A DNA stretch of 64,000 bases from Actinomycetales bacterium (GCA_016715285.1 JADKAO010000001.1:248001-312000), one strand, 5' to 3'. Shown: positions 31,319 to 42,275, numbered from the stretch's first letter. Notes: generated by a model not told the origin, from the sequence alone. Numbers and translations are program-made.

Positions 31319-33091
31319 TCAGAGGCCGAGGTCGGCTTCGAAGCTGCCTTCTTCGAGACGGGCCTTCATGGTGGTGAGGAACCGGGCCGCGTCAGCACCG
31401 TCGACGATGCGGTGGTCGTAGGACAACGCGAGGAACATCATCGAGCGGATCGCGATTGTCTCGCCTCCGTCGGCGTCCTCGACGACCACAGGCCGCTTGA
31501 CCAGGGCACCCGTGCCGAGGATGGCGACTTGCGGTTGGTTGATGATCGGGGTGTCGAACAAGGCACCGCGGCTGCCGGTGTTGGTGATCGTGAAGGTGCC
31601 GCCGGCCAGGTCGTCGGGGGTGATCTTGTTCGTGCGGGTGCGCTCGGCCACATCAGCGATCGCGCGAGCGAGCCCCGCGATGTTGAGGTCTCCTGCATTC
31701 TTGACGACCGGAACGATGAGGCCGCGCTCGGTGTCGACCGCGATGGAGAGGTTCTCCTGGCCGTGGTAGACGATGTTCTCCCCGTCGATGCTTGCATTGA
31801 CCGTCGGGTGAGCCTTGAGGGCTTCGACGGCCGCGAGGGCAAGGAACGGCAGGTAGCTCAGGCTGGTGCCTTCACGGGCCTGGAAGTCAGCCTTTGACCG
31901 GGCGCGGAGGCGCGCAACCTTGGTGAGATCGACCTCGACGACCGTCGTGAGCTGAGCAGAAACCTGGAGCGACTCAACCATGCGCGCGGCGATGACCTTG
32001 CGCAGGCGGCTCATCTTCTCGGTGGTGCCACGCTTGTTTGCGTGCGGCGCGATCGCTGCCGCTTGCTTGGGCGCGGGCGCGGCCTTACCTGGCGACTCGG
32101 GCGCCGGGGTGGCCGCCTCTGGGGCTGGCGGAGGGGCTGCTGCGTCGAGCACGTCCTGCTTGCGGATCCGACCACCCACGCCGGAGCCCTTGACGGAAGC
32201 TAAGTCGATGCCAGCTTCAGCGGCGAGCTTGCGCACGAGTGGAGTGGCGTAGATGGTCCCTTCAGGACCCTCGGATGCCACTGAGGGCTCAGCCGCGTCC
32301 TCCTCGGCCGCCGCGTCGTCGGCCTTGGGCTCGGGCTTGGGTTCGGGCTTGGGTTCGGGCTTCGGTTCGGGCTTCGGTTCGGGCTTCGGTTCGGGCTTCG
32401 GTTCAGGTTTCGGTTCGGGCTTGGCAGCCGCTGACCCACCGATCATCGCGAGTTCAGCCCCCACCTCGGCGGTTTCGTCCTCTTGAACCAGGATCGCGGT
32501 CAACGTGCCGGCGATCGGGGAAGGGATCTCGGTGTCAACCTTGTCGGTCGACACCTCCAGGAGTGGCTCGTCAACAGCGACCTCGTCGCCGACCTTCTTG
32601 AGCCAGCGGGTGATCGTCCCCTCGGTGACTGATTCGCCGAGGGCAGGCATAGTGACGGCTTCGCCGCCGCTCGGTGCGGCTTGCTCCGTTGAAGGGGCGC
32701 TGGGCTCTTCGTGCTCGACCCTCGCCGCAGCCTCCTCGGCGGGCTGCTCAGGCGTAAGAGCAGGCTCTTGCGTCGGCTGTTCGTCGGGCTCCGCCGACCC
32801 TGCGGGCTCATTCTGCGCGTTCGGCGGTTCTGCCGAAGAAGGCGAGGCTGCCTGGCCATCACCGATCACACACAGCTCGGCGCCGACCTCGGCGGTCTCG
32901 TCTTCCGCGACCAGGATCTCCTGCAAGGTGCCTGCGACGGGAGACGGAATCTCGGTGTCGACCTTGTCGGTCGACACTTCGAGTAGGGGCTCGTCGACCG
33001 CGACGGTGTCGCCGACATTCTTCAACCAGCGGGTGACCGTCCCTTCGGTGACGGACTCACCCAGGGCTGGCATGGTCACACGTGCTGACAT
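31319..33091 (-). CDS. sucB: 2-oxoacid dehydrogenase E2 (dihydrolipoyl succinyl/acetyltransferase), two lipoyl domains
   Basis: A 590-residue E2 subunit. Two nearly identical lipoyl domains (about 1-75 and 145-220) each carry the lipoylated lysine in EVSTDKVDTEIPSP. A Lys-Pro-Glu repeat linker follows, then an E3-binding domain (ATPLVRKLAAEAGIDL, GRIRKQDVLDA) and the catalytic domain ending in ALSYDHRIVDGADAARFL with catalytic His and Asp. It is annotated SucB or DlaT in actinobacteria; which complex it serves cannot be decided here. The ATG at 33089-33091 is preferred: GAGGAG lies 9 bases upstream, whereas it abuts the alternative ATG at 33100. lpd lies directly upstream. Confidence 0.93.
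   Translation of the reverse strand: MSARVTMPALGESVTEGTVTRWLKNVGDTVAVDEPLLEVSTDKVDTEIPSPVAGTLQEILVAEDETAEVGAELCVIGDGQAASPSSAEPPNAQNEPAGSAEPDEQPTQEPALTPEQPAEEAAARVEHEEPSAPSTEQAAPSGGEAVTMPALGESVTEGTITRWLKKVGDEVAVDEPLLEVSTDKVDTEIPSPIAGTLTAILVQEDETAEVGAELAMIGGSAAAKPEPKPEPKPEPKPEPKPEPKPEPKPEPKPEPKADDAAAEEDAAEPSVASEGPEGTIYATPLVRKLAAEAGIDLASVKGSGVGGRIRKQDVLDAAAPPPAPEAATPAPESPGKAAPAPKQAAAIAPHANKRGTTEKMSRLRKVIAARMVESLQVSAQLTTVVEVDLTKVARLRARSKADFQAREGTSLSYLPFLALAAVEALKAHPTVNASIDGENIVYHGQENLSIAVDTERGLIVPVVKNAGDLNIAGLARAIADVAERTRTNKITPDDLAGGTFTITNTGSRGALFDTPIINQPQVAILGTGALVKRPVVVEDADGGETIAIRSMMFLALSYDHRIVDGADAARFLTTMKARLEEGSFEADLGL
32323..32422 (-). repeat. 12-bp tandem repeat coding the Pro-Glu-Pro-Lys linker
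   Basis: About eight copies of a 12-bp unit (plus strand GGCTTSGGTTCG) encode PEPK repeats between the second lipoyl domain and the E3-binding domain. The copies are nearly identical, so the count is likely to vary between strains. The linker should be extended and flexible, giving reach to the swinging arm. Confidence 0.9.
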
Positions 33092-33127
33092 GTGCGTCAT
33101 CTCCTCGTTGTGCCGACGGTGGTGCGG

Positions 33128-34519
33128 TTATGCGTGCGCGTGCAGGGGTTTGCCGGCGAGAGCCAGGTGGGCTTCGCCGAGGGCCTCGTTCTGGGTGGGA
33201 TGAGCGTGGATCATCGGTGCGACATCCTCGGCAGTGCCCTCCCATCCGACGATGAGCTGTGCTTCGCCGATCTGCTCACCCATCCGAGCACCGATCATAT
33301 GGATCCCGACCACGCGTCCGTCGGGTGCCTTGACCAGCTTCACACTCCCGGAGGTGGCCAGGATCTGCGACTTGCCGTTGCCGCCGAGGTTGTAGTCATA
33401 CGTCGTGGCGTCACCGAAACGGTCGCGTGCCTGCGCTTCGGTGAGGCCCACGCTCGCAATCTCGGGGTCGCAGTAGGTCACCTTGGGGATGAACTCGTCA
33501 ATCACGGGAGATGGTGCGAGCCCGGCAATGTCTTCGGCGACGAAGATCCCATGCGCAAAACCGCGATGAGCCAACTGCAGACCCGGCACGATGTCGCCCA
33601 CGGCATACACGCCAGGAACCGACGTGCGGAGTCGTTCGTCGGTCGTGACGAAACCACGGTCGCGCGCGATGCCTGCCTCGTCGAAACCCATGTCGTCGGT
33701 CACTGGTCCTCGGCCCACGGCGACGAGCAGCAACTCGGCGCGCAATGCGGTGCCGTCCTCGAGTACGACCTCTACGCCCTTGTCGTCGGGGGTGGCGCTC
33801 GCGAGTCGCGCGTCCGTCTTGACGGTGATCTTGCGCTTGCGGAACGCCCGCAAGAGTGCCGTCGACACGGAAGGTTCTTCGGCGGGGACAAGGCGTGGCA
33901 GTGCCTCGACAATCGTCACCGCGGCCCCAAACGAGCGGAAGACCGAGGCGAACTCGACACCGATGACGCCTCCGCCGAGCACCACGACCGACTCAGGAAC
34001 CCGCGTGAGGCGAAGGGCCTGATCGCTGGTCATGATGCGATCGCCGAGTTCGAGACCAGGCAGGGTGCGCGCGTAGGAGCCGGTTGCCAACACCAGATGG
34101 CGCCCAGTGAGCACGCGGCCTCCGACACTGACAGTCGTCGCCGATGTGACGTGCCCGACGCCGGTGATGTAGTCGATAGCTGCCGATGACACCAGTCCTT
34201 GAAGGCCCTTATGCAGCCGACCGACGACCCCATCCTGATACTTGAGGACAGCTTCCATGTCGATCGACTCGACCGAGCTGTTGACGCCAAACTTCGCACC
34301 TTCGCGAGCCGTGTCGGCAACCTCGGCAGCGTGCAGGAGGGCCTTGGTCGGGATGCAACCTCGATGAAGGCAGGTGCCACCCACCTTGTCTTTTTCGACG
34401 AGCGCAACCTTCAGGCCAAGCTGGGCGGACCTCAGCGCGCAGGCGTAGCCGCCGCTGCCGCCGCCAAGGATCACGACGTCATAGGGCTGCTCCGACGCCG
34501 AGGTCGGGATGTCGGGCAT
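33128..34519 (-). CDS. lpdA: Dihydrolipoyl dehydrogenase (E3)
   Basis: A 463-residue flavoprotein that reoxidises dihydrolipoamide with NAD+. It has the FAD motif VVILGGGSGGYACALRSAQLG, the redox disulfide GGTCLHRGCIPTKALLHAAEV, the NAD motif VVVLGGGVIGVEFASVFRSFG, the GVYAVGDIVPG motif and the C-terminal active-site HAHPTQNEALGEAHLAL. I chose the ATG at 34517-34519 (MPDIPTSASEQP); the longer frame from 34564 or 34597 has no family support and weak ribosome sites. It is followed by the E2 gene after 36 bp. Confidence 0.96.
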   Translation of the reverse strand: MPDIPTSASEQPYDVVILGGGSGGYACALRSAQLGLKVALVEKDKVGGTCLHRGCIPTKALLHAAEVADTAREGAKFGVNSSVESIDMEAVLKYQDGVVGRLHKGLQGLVSSAAIDYITGVGHVTSATTVSVGGRVLTGRHLVLATGSYARTLPGLELGDRIMTSDQALRLTRVPESVVVLGGGVIGVEFASVFRSFGAAVTIVEALPRLVPAEEPSVSTALLRAFRKRKITVKTDARLASATPDDKGVEVVLEDGTALRAELLLVAVGRGPVTDDMGFDEAGIARDRGFVTTDERLRTSVPGVYAVGDIVPGLQLAHRGFAHGIFVAEDIAGLAPSPVIDEFIPKVTYCDPEIASVGLTEAQARDRFGDATTYDYNLGGNGKSQILATSGSVKLVKAPDGRVVGIHMIGARMGEQIGEAQLIVGWEGTAEDVAPMIHAHPTQNEALGEAHLALAGKPLHAHA

Positions 34520-34603
34520 CGCAGTCAGGTCAGTGCTGTCAGGCTTGGTCAACGACGACTCCATTAGCGCGGGGGACGTTGGGGAGCATCTTGTCACCTG
34601 TGG

Positions 34604-35773
34604 TCATGACGAGGCGAACTTCCGCAACATGGCACATCCCGGATCGAGTTCTGGGACTAGGTCATGCGTCTGGGCAGCGAACCAGTCAACCTTGTGGCCG
34701 GAGTCGGTCGGCGCGGTGCGGGGGAGGCGGCTGACGGCCCGCGATCGCGTCTCGACGGAGCACCACATCGCGAACGATTCGGCGAAGTCTTCTACTGGGT
34801 GCGTCGCGGCATACGACGTCACGAAGGCGTCCCGGTGTCTTCTCTGGAAGTCCTTGTATGCCGTGCTCGTCGGGTCCCCTTCCGCCTGCCGATCGGCGGT
34901 CACCCACTCGTCGTACAGGCCGTCCTCCCAGGTCGCGTGGAGGTACCGAGACAGCAGGGCCACGGGCAATAGACACCCTGTTCCGACGTCCAGGTACTCA
35001 CACACTGGTGCTTGCGTGGGGGTGGTTTGGGAGTCATTCAGGCTGATGACATGAGCGAGCTCATGCGCAATGAGCCATCCCAGGTCAGCTCGATCAAGGC
35101 CATTGGGTGCGATCGAGATGCGCCAGTGAGAATCGTCGACGGTGGTCCGCGTGATTCGTTGGGGGGTGGCCTCGCCTTCGATGACGAATTGGTCTTTGTC
35201 GGGGTTTGGGTCGGCGTCGAAAATGAGGAACTCAGCGACGTATCGCACCTGAGTCGGCGCGGTGAGCGACAACAGCTGCCACACCTGTTCGTCGCAGGGT
35301 CGAGGCGCCCCCGCGTGGTCGATCGCGACGAGTGCGCCGTCGCGCACGGCATACACACGCTGCAATTCGGCACCCTCCCCGAGGGCCTCCACGGTGTCGC
35401 CGAAAGGGTCGCCGACTGGGAGCTTCGCCCCGGTTGGAGGGTTGTCGTTCCGGAGGCAATGGTCGTCGAATGCAGGGACCGCGGGTTCGGGGAGTTGCGC
35501 GGACGACGTGGGGATCGGGAGTCCGGTCGGCGGATCACCCGGTATGCCGGCCGCAGAGCCAGGGTTGCTGGCCGCGGCCGCGCTCTCGGTGGGTCGACTT
35601 GTGGCTCTCGGCGGTCTCGGGCCACCCCCGCGAGCATCCGCGGGGGTTCTTGGCGGCACCAACGCGACCAACAAGAGCAGATGGGCCACGATGGAGAGAA
35701 CCGACAACACGCTCGCGAGAGCGATGAGCGCAGGGAGCCCGCGTGAGGGATTCGCGCGCGAAGACACTCCCAC
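34604..35773 (-). CDS. Membrane-anchored putative zinc metallopeptidase (gluzincin-like)
   Basis: A 389-residue protein of unrecognised family. Residues 13-40 form a signal anchor (LPALIALASVLSVLSIVAHLLLLVAL), followed by a Pro/Ala/Ser-rich stretch and an external domain. That domain has the zinc motif AHELAHVISL near residue 240 and, about 80 residues later, HPVEDFAESFAMW, which would give the third (Glu) ligand as in gluzincins. Four cysteines (DDHCLRN, PRPCDEQ, APVCEY, GTGCLL) suggest disulfides outside the membrane. The substrate is unknown. The start is GTG (35771-35773); the divergent gene begins 17 bp away. Confidence 0.72.
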   Translation of the reverse strand: MGVSSRANPSRGLPALIALASVLSVLSIVAHLLLLVALVPPRTPADARGGGPRPPRATSRPTESAAAASNPGSAAGIPGDPPTGLPIPTSSAQLPEPAVPAFDDHCLRNDNPPTGAKLPVGDPFGDTVEALGEGAELQRVYAVRDGALVAIDHAGAPRPCDEQVWQLLSLTAPTQVRYVAEFLIFDADPNPDKDQFVIEGEATPQRITRTTVDDSHWRISIAPNGLDRADLGWLIAHELAHVISLNDSQTTPTQAPVCEYLDVGTGCLLPVALLSRYLHATWEDGLYDEWVTADRQAEGDPTSTAYKDFQRRHRDAFVTSYAATHPVEDFAESFAMWCSVETRSRAVSRLPRTAPTDSGHKVDWFAAQTHDLVPELDPGCAMLRKFASS

Positions 35774-35790
35774 AGCATAAGGTCGCCCTT

Positions 35791-36141
35791 ATGGGAGTTT
35801 TCGGCCGCTGGCGGCGCAAGCCGGGCCAACCTGCGACCCGGTCCGACGGCCCGGCCATGGACGTCGATCTCGATGCTGTGCGCACTCATTTCAAGGCTTT
35901 TGTGAGCAGCCGCCGCGGGGTAGAGGCGTACGTCGAGCCGGCGACCAATGTCAGCACATGCAGTGTCGTGCTTGTGGCGACTGATGGTGAGTGGACGCGA
36001 CGGGCGGTCGGTTCGCCGAAGGCTGCGGGTGCATTGGCGCGTGAGCTCGGCATCCCGGTCTACGACGTGCTGCTCACGGGATACCCCTCACGCATGCGAG
36101 AGTGGAGTTCGCGTCACCGCCGAGAAACCGGCCGGGCATAG
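35791..36141 (+). CDS. Conserved-type protein of unknown function
   Basis: A 116-residue protein that I do not recognise. It begins MGVFGRWRRKPGQ, has an alpha/beta centre (DAVRTHFKAFVSSRRGVEAYVEP, TCSVVLVATDGEWTRRAV) and ends with LGIPVYDVLLTGYPSRMREWS plus a basic tail. The pattern looks like a small cytoplasmic domain that could bind a partner protein or RNA. It lies upstream of the DUF5302 gene and gcvT in the same direction. Confidence 0.65.
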   Translation: MGVFGRWRRKPGQPATRSDGPAMDVDLDAVRTHFKAFVSSRRGVEAYVEPATNVSTCSVVLVATDGEWTRRAVGSPKAAGALARELGIPVYDVLLTGYPSRMREWSSRHRRETGRA

Positions 36142-36200
36142 GTCACAGCACGCGAGCTAGATGCGGCCACCGAGTCGCTCCACGACGAAAGGACCCCACG

Positions 36201-36401
36201 ATGAGCGATCGTGTCAGCAAGGCCCCCAAGAAACACCGCGCCGCGGCATCAGAAGACGTCAAGGCGAAGTTCCGGGCAGCCCTCGAACGCAAGAGCGCGC
36301 ACACTGGGACCTCCGCGGCGGCCGACGGGGAGTCGAAGGTGCATGAGTCGCACGGCCCGGCGGCGTCTCAGCGCATGTTCCGTCGCAAGTCTGGCGGCTA
36401 G
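36201..36401 (+). CDS. DUF5302 small protein
   Basis: A 66-residue basic protein (MSDRVSKAPKKHRAAASEDVKAKF onward) with a Lys/Ala-rich helix and the C-terminal signature HGPAASQRMFRRKSGG, typical of the small actinobacterial DUF5302 family. Function is unknown. The ATG at 36201 follows GAAAGGA by a good distance. It is 50 bp upstream of gcvT. Confidence 0.8.
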   Translation: MSDRVSKAPKKHRAAASEDVKAKFRAALERKSAHTGTSAAADGESKVHESHGPAASQRMFRRKSGG

Positions 36402-36451
36402 ATCCTCTGCACTAGAGGGACGAGCGGATCAGCCCACTAAGGTCTGAGGTC

Positions 36452-37552
36452 ATGAGCGACCTTCTGCACTCACCGTTGCACGACCGTCACGTGGCTCTGG
36501 GGGCCAAGCTCGCGGACTTTGGTGGGTGGGAGATGCCCATCGAATACCCCGGCGGGGGTGTCGTCGCCGAGCACACGGCGGTGCGCGAGCGGGTGGGCAT
36601 TTTCGATGTCAGCCACTTGGGCAAGGCTTGGGTGCGCGGCTCGGGCGCCGTCGACTTCGTCAACGGGTGTTTCACCAACGACCTGCGCCGGATTGGTCCT
36701 GGCAAGGCGCAATACACGATGTGCTGCAACGAATCTGGTGGCGTCATCGACGACCTGATCCAGTATTTCTACGCCGAGGACGAGGTCTTCCTCATCCCCA
36801 ACGCCGCCAACAACCACGAGGTCGTGCGACTCCTGCAGGCAGCTGCGCCGGCGGACATCGAGGTCGTCAACGCCCACCAGGACTACGGCGTCATCGCAGT
36901 CCAAGGCACGATGAGCGACGAGGTCCTCGAGTCCTTGGGTTTCCCGACCGGTCATGACTACATGGCCTTCCGCGAGGCCAAGTGGGAGGGCAAGCCGGTC
37001 ATCGTCTGCCGCACGGGCTACACCGGTGAGCGCGGCTACGAACTCCTGCCCCGTTGGGAAGACACGCCTGCGTTGTGGGACGCGCTCGTCAAGGCGATGG
37101 CTCCTTACGACGGTATGCCGTGTGGCCTCGGCGCCCGCGACACGCTGCGTACCGAGATGGGCTATCCCCTCCACGGTCAGGATCTCTCTGTCGAGATCAG
37201 TCCGGTGCAGGCTCGTTCGGGTTGGGCCGTGGGATGGAAGAAGGACGCCTTTTGGGGCCGAGACGCGCTGCTCGCGGAGCGTGCGGAGGGTCCGCGCCGG
37301 ATCAGCCGCGGGCTCGTGCTGACTGGACGCGGCATACCTCGTGCGCATTGCGCCGTGATGAAGGACGGTCAGGTCGTGGGAGAGGTCACGTCGGGCACGT
37401 TCTCACCCACCCGCAAGATCGGCGTTGCCCTGGCCCTCGTCGACCCGAGCATCGTGGACGGCGATGAGGTGTCGATTGACGTCCGTGGCCGTGCGCTCGC
37501 GGCTGTGGTCACCAAGCCCCCGTTTGTCGAGGTGCAGGTCCGAGAAGACTGA
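36452..37552 (+). CDS. gcvT: Aminomethyltransferase (glycine cleavage T-protein)
   Basis: A 366-residue T-protein that releases ammonia from the aminomethyl lipoyl arm and makes methylene-THF. Motifs: SPLHDRHVALGAKLADFGGWEMPIEY at the N-terminus, FDVSHLGKAWVRG, NGCFTNDLRRI, GARDTLRTEMGYPLHGQDLS with the catalytic Asp region nearby, and VTSGTFSPTRKIGVALAL. gcvP and gcvH are not in the window. No glycine riboswitch is visible upstream (36402-36451). The position next to lipoylation and E2/E3 genes is shared with mycobacteria. Confidence 0.96.
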   Translation: MSDLLHSPLHDRHVALGAKLADFGGWEMPIEYPGGGVVAEHTAVRERVGIFDVSHLGKAWVRGSGAVDFVNGCFTNDLRRIGPGKAQYTMCCNESGGVIDDLIQYFYAEDEVFLIPNAANNHEVVRLLQAAAPADIEVVNAHQDYGVIAVQGTMSDEVLESLGFPTGHDYMAFREAKWEGKPVIVCRTGYTGERGYELLPRWEDTPALWDALVKAMAPYDGMPCGLGARDTLRTEMGYPLHGQDLSVEISPVQARSGWAVGWKKDAFWGRDALLAERAEGPRRISRGLVLTGRGIPRAHCAVMKDGQVVGEVTSGTFSPTRKIGVALALVDPSIVDGDEVSIDVRGRALAAVVTKPPFVEVQVRED

Positions 37553-37578
37553 CCCGTCGCCCTCTCCGCCGTCGATGC

Positions 37579-37596
37579 CCGATGACGAATCATCGG
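37579..37596. terminator. Short hairpin between gcvT and the ECF operon
   Basis: CCGATGA (37579-37585) pairs with TCATCGG (37590-37596) around a CGAA tetraloop. It lies in the 90-bp gap between the convergent gcvT and ECF S-component genes and can act for both strands; there is no U-tract. Confidence 0.45.
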
Positions 37597-37642
37597 TCGG
37601 TGTCGGGTATCGAATCCGGGGCTCGAGGGGGGAGGGCAGCCA

Positions 37643-38410
37643 TCACGCGTCGGCGAAGGCCGCCAACCTCACGGCACGTCGCAGGGTGCGCAACACCGGC
37701 CTGCTCGCAAGCGCCACGAGACCACTGGTGACGATTGCGCGGGCGAGGTCCCAGCCAAGCGAGGTCGCGAGGTAGAACAGCCCGTAGTGGGCGGCATTGG
37801 TGAGGACACTCGCGCCCGGCTCGAAGCTCGCTCCCGTGGGGGCAGCAGAGGCGCTGAGGAACGGCCAGAACCAGAGGTTCATCACCGCGCCATAGGCAAA
37901 GCTCGACACCGCCGCGTATGCCGTGAGCAGGGCGACCTCGGCGCGTCCAGTGACGCGGGGGAGCAGTGCGGCACCCAGGGCGACCCAGCCCGCGGTGAGC
38001 ATCTGGAAAGGCAACCACGGTCCTATTCCAGAGGTCAGGAACGCACCGGTGACCATGGCGAGGTTGCCGAGCAAGAATGCCATGCCGGGTCCGAGAACCC
38101 GACCCCCGAGAATGAGCGCGACGAAGAGGGGCTCGATGCCCGCCGTGCCCGCAGACAAGACCCGCAACGCGCCCCCGACCGCGGCCAGAACCCCCAACAC
38201 CGCGACCTGCTTGGCATCCAGCCCAACGGAGGTGACTTGACTCAGCAGCACGAGTGCCAGCAGGCCGAGGACGACCGCAAAGAGCCACGGGAGGTCCTGT
38301 CCATGCACCTCGCTGAACGTGTGATCGGCAAAGAAAGGCCACAGGAAAGCCGCGCCGCCGACGATGGTCGTCAGCAGGAGCATTGCGCCCGCCCGGGCCT
38401 GCAGCCTCAT
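37643..38410 (-). CDS. ECF transporter substrate-binding (S) component, probably for a cobamide
   Basis: A 255-residue membrane protein with seven or so hydrophobic segments. Notable are a conserved-looking GGALRVLSAGTAGIEPLFVALILGGRVLGPGMAFLLG region and FQMLTAGWVALGAALLP, typical of actinobacterial ECF S-components. The S subunit picks the substrate. The operon is under a cobalamin riboswitch (42105-42275), so vitamin B12, a precursor or cobalt is the likely cargo. The ATG at 38408-38410 is 4 bp from the stop of the ATPase gene. Confidence 0.78.
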   Translation of the reverse strand: MRLQARAGAMLLLTTIVGGAAFLWPFFADHTFSEVHGQDLPWLFAVVLGLLALVLLSQVTSVGLDAKQVAVLGVLAAVGGALRVLSAGTAGIEPLFVALILGGRVLGPGMAFLLGNLAMVTGAFLTSGIGPWLPFQMLTAGWVALGAALLPRVTGRAEVALLTAYAAVSSFAYGAVMNLWFWPFLSASAAPTGASFEPGASVLTNAAHYGLFYLATSLGWDLARAIVTSGLVALASRPVLRTLRRAVRLAAFADA

Positions 38411-38414
38411 GAGC

Positions 38415-40102
<1,688 letters not shown>

Positions 40103-40106
<4 letters not shown>

Positions 40107-41242
40107 GAGACCTCACCTTGGGGAGGAGAAACATGCGTCAACCCGCGGCGGCGCGCGGCGAGCCGCGGCGGCAGGGGAGTCGCGGGGATCGCCAGCGCAC
40201 ACGCGGCGAGGATCGCTGCGGGCACCCAGGGCAGCTCTGGCCAGGCGAGAGGCACCTGCGCAAGCGCCATCCCGGGGATGCCGCGCGACTCAGCAAGGAG
40301 GAAGCTCAGGGCGACCGCAGCACCCATCGCGCTGAGGATCCACTCCGGTGAGCGCCACGGATCACGCCGGTATGCCGTGCGCGTGTCAGTGCGCGCGCCC
40401 ACCATGAGTGCACCCGCTGAGACCAGCACTCCCAGGACGAGGGTGGGCAGCCCGAACACGCCACCAATCGACGGGGACATGACGCCAAACAGACCCGCGA
40501 CGACACCGGCCGCTCCAACGAGCGCGAGCGAGCTCGCCCCCGTGCGTTGTCGTCGGCTCAGCGCAGGGACTCGGCCATAGCCACGAGATTCCATCGATGC
40601 CGCGAGGTCGAGCGAGCGATCCAAGGTGCCGGAGAGCACTGGAACGATGATCCGCGCGACCTCCCGCAGCCCGCGCCCACTGTGGCCGCGCAACTGGCGC
40701 GCGGTACGCACGCGCCCGGCGAGTTCGACAAGTTGCGGGGCAAACGTCAACGCGACCACGACAGCGGTGCCGATGTCATAGAGGGTTGCGGGCGCATACC
40801 GCAGCAGGCGTTTGGGACTGGCGAGAGCATTCGCGGCCCCGAGACACGCCAAGGTGGTTGCCAGCCGCGCGCCTTCGGCTGCTGCGGCGACAACTCCTTC
40901 GAGACTAACCGGGCCACCCAATCGGATGCCTGCGACCCATGAGGGCAGCCGGACCGAGGGCAGGTCAAGGATGATGGTGCCTCCGGGTATGCCGTTGCCA
41001 AACACAACCGTCATGACGACGCGGAATGCGATCGCGCCGAGTCCGATGAGCAGGAATGGCACAAAGGCATCGATGGCCCCGAGTTCGCGGCGCTCGACAA
41101 CGACCCACGCTGCGATGACGACGATCAGCACCAGGAGGATCGGGTTTGTCGTGTGGCTGGCCGCTGCCGCGAGGCCGATTCCCCACGCCCACCACGCCAC
41201 CGGATGGACCATCCGGTGGCGTGAGTGGGCGACGAGAGCCAT
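40103..41242 (-). CDS. ECF transporter transmembrane (T) component
   Basis: A 379-residue CbiQ-like membrane protein. It has an N-terminal cluster of hydrophobic segments, the coupling-helix motifs AASMESRGYGR (ARG-type box) and an earlier ALTFAPQLVELAGRVRTARQLRG segment, and further membrane segments at the C-terminus, more than in a minimal CbiQ. The ATG at 41240-41242 lies 8 bp after the stop of the SCO2322-like gene. Gene order is exported protein, T, AA', S. Confidence 0.87.
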
Positions 41243-41250
41243 AAGAGGGG

Positions 41251-41979
41251 TCAGACCTCGCGGCGACCCTGCGCGCGCGAGCGCAGCAAGACCCAGAGCA
41301 GGGCACCTACCGCGAGGATGCCGATGATCGGGAGCCACGGCATACCCGAGCTTGCGGCTTGGCTTGCGGGGGCACCGGCCGAGGTGGCGGCTGCACTGGT
41401 CGCTGGAGCCTTGGTCGGGAGCGCAATCGGGGTATCAGCGGCCTTCTGGGCCTCGGTGAGCGCTGGCACTTCCCCGCCGCACCCGGTGGCGGGGTAGCCG
41501 TTGATGCCGCACACCATGGTCTTGTCAACGCGTGTGGTCGTGGCGGCCGCGAGGACCTGGGTGCCCGTCGCCGCGGTGGGCACACTGACACAGGTGGCGA
41601 CGGGGGCGGGCGCGGCGGTCTTGCCGTCGCCGTCGACGTCACGCCCGAAGTCGACAACGACCCCGACGCGCTTCTTGCCATCAGCCTTGGCGGTTGAGGC
41701 GCACAGCTGGTCGAAGGTCGCCTTGATGCGCGGCTGACGGCCGCCGGTGCCGTCGTCGAGACCGAACCGCCACCCTTCGACGGCGCCTTCGGCGGGAGTG
41801 GTCTGGTCGGAGCCTTGCTGCGAGAACGTCCACCCGCTGGCGGAGCCCTGCCAATAACCCCAGTACTGATAGATCGCCGCCGACGCGGTGAGCGCCGGGC
41901 CGCAGACGAGCGCAATCGCCGCAGCGATTGACGCGATGAGGACATGGGCGCGCATACGACGCCCGAAGGACATGGTCAT
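41251..41979 (-). CDS. SCO2322-family exported, membrane-anchored protein
   Basis: A 242-residue protein with a signal peptide (MRAHVLIASIAAAIALVCGPALTASA), an external domain beginning IYQYWGYWQGSASGWTFSQQ, a Ser/Ala/Thr linker, and a C-terminal membrane segment (WLPIIGILAVGALLWVLL) ending in a basic tail. Four cysteines lie in the external part. This SCO2322-type family always seems to accompany this ECF system in actinobacteria; it may deliver the substrate, which is inference. It is the first gene downstream of the cobalamin riboswitch. The start is taken as the ATG at 41977-41979; AGGAGG lies 12 bases upstream, a long spacing. Confidence 0.82.
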   Translation of the reverse strand: MTMSFGRRMRAHVLIASIAAAIALVCGPALTASAAIYQYWGYWQGSASGWTFSQQGSDQTTPAEGAVEGWRFGLDDGTGGRQPRIKATFDQLCASTAKADGKKRVGVVVDFGRDVDGDGKTAAPAPVATCVSVPTAATGTQVLAAATTTRVDKTMVCGINGYPATGCGGEVPALTEAQKAADTPIALPTKAPATSAAATSAGAPASQAASSGMPWLPIIGILAVGALLWVLLRSRAQGRREV

Positions 41980-42104
41980 GAGTGAGTGAAACCTCCTCAC
42001 GGCCGGTGGGAGGTCTCCCGAGGCACACGCCCCGACGACTTCGCTCCGGTCCGCTTTCCGCGACGGACTGATAGGTGGAGCCGACACCGCCACAGGCGTT
42101 CCGA

Positions 42105-42275
42105 CTTCCCTGCCCCGCGCAAAGGCGGGGTATGCCGTGTCGCCAGAAGTCACTCAAGGCGTCACGACACGAGCAGGGTCACGGTTGCGGGACAGTGCCG
42201 GTCTTGCACCGGCTTCCCCCGTGGACGGGTCTCGGTAGAACGACCGTCCCACGGGGCCGGTGTTGGTGTCAAAGT
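42105..42275 (-). promoter_or_regulatory. Cobalamin riboswitch
   Basis: On the minus strand the leader contains the cobalamin-aptamer core: GGGGGAAGCCGGTGCAAG, ACCGGCACTGTCCCGCAACC and, further 3', TGAGTGACTTCTGGCGAC. These match the conserved GGGAA..CCGGUGCAAG..CUGUCCCGCAACUGU..GAGUCAG blocks of the family. A GCGCGGGGCAGGG block follows. Ends are approximate. It should switch off the four-gene ECF operon when B12 is plentiful. One octamer copy (42130-42137) lies near its 3' end. Confidence 0.92.

Noticed and set aside
32323..32422. Short repeats in the E2 gene as a CRISPR array
   Set aside because: The units are contiguous 12-mers without spacers and encode an in-frame PEPK linker.
36402..36451. 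Glycine riboswitch upstream of gcvT
   Set aside because: The gap is only 50 bp and holds no aptamer-like core.
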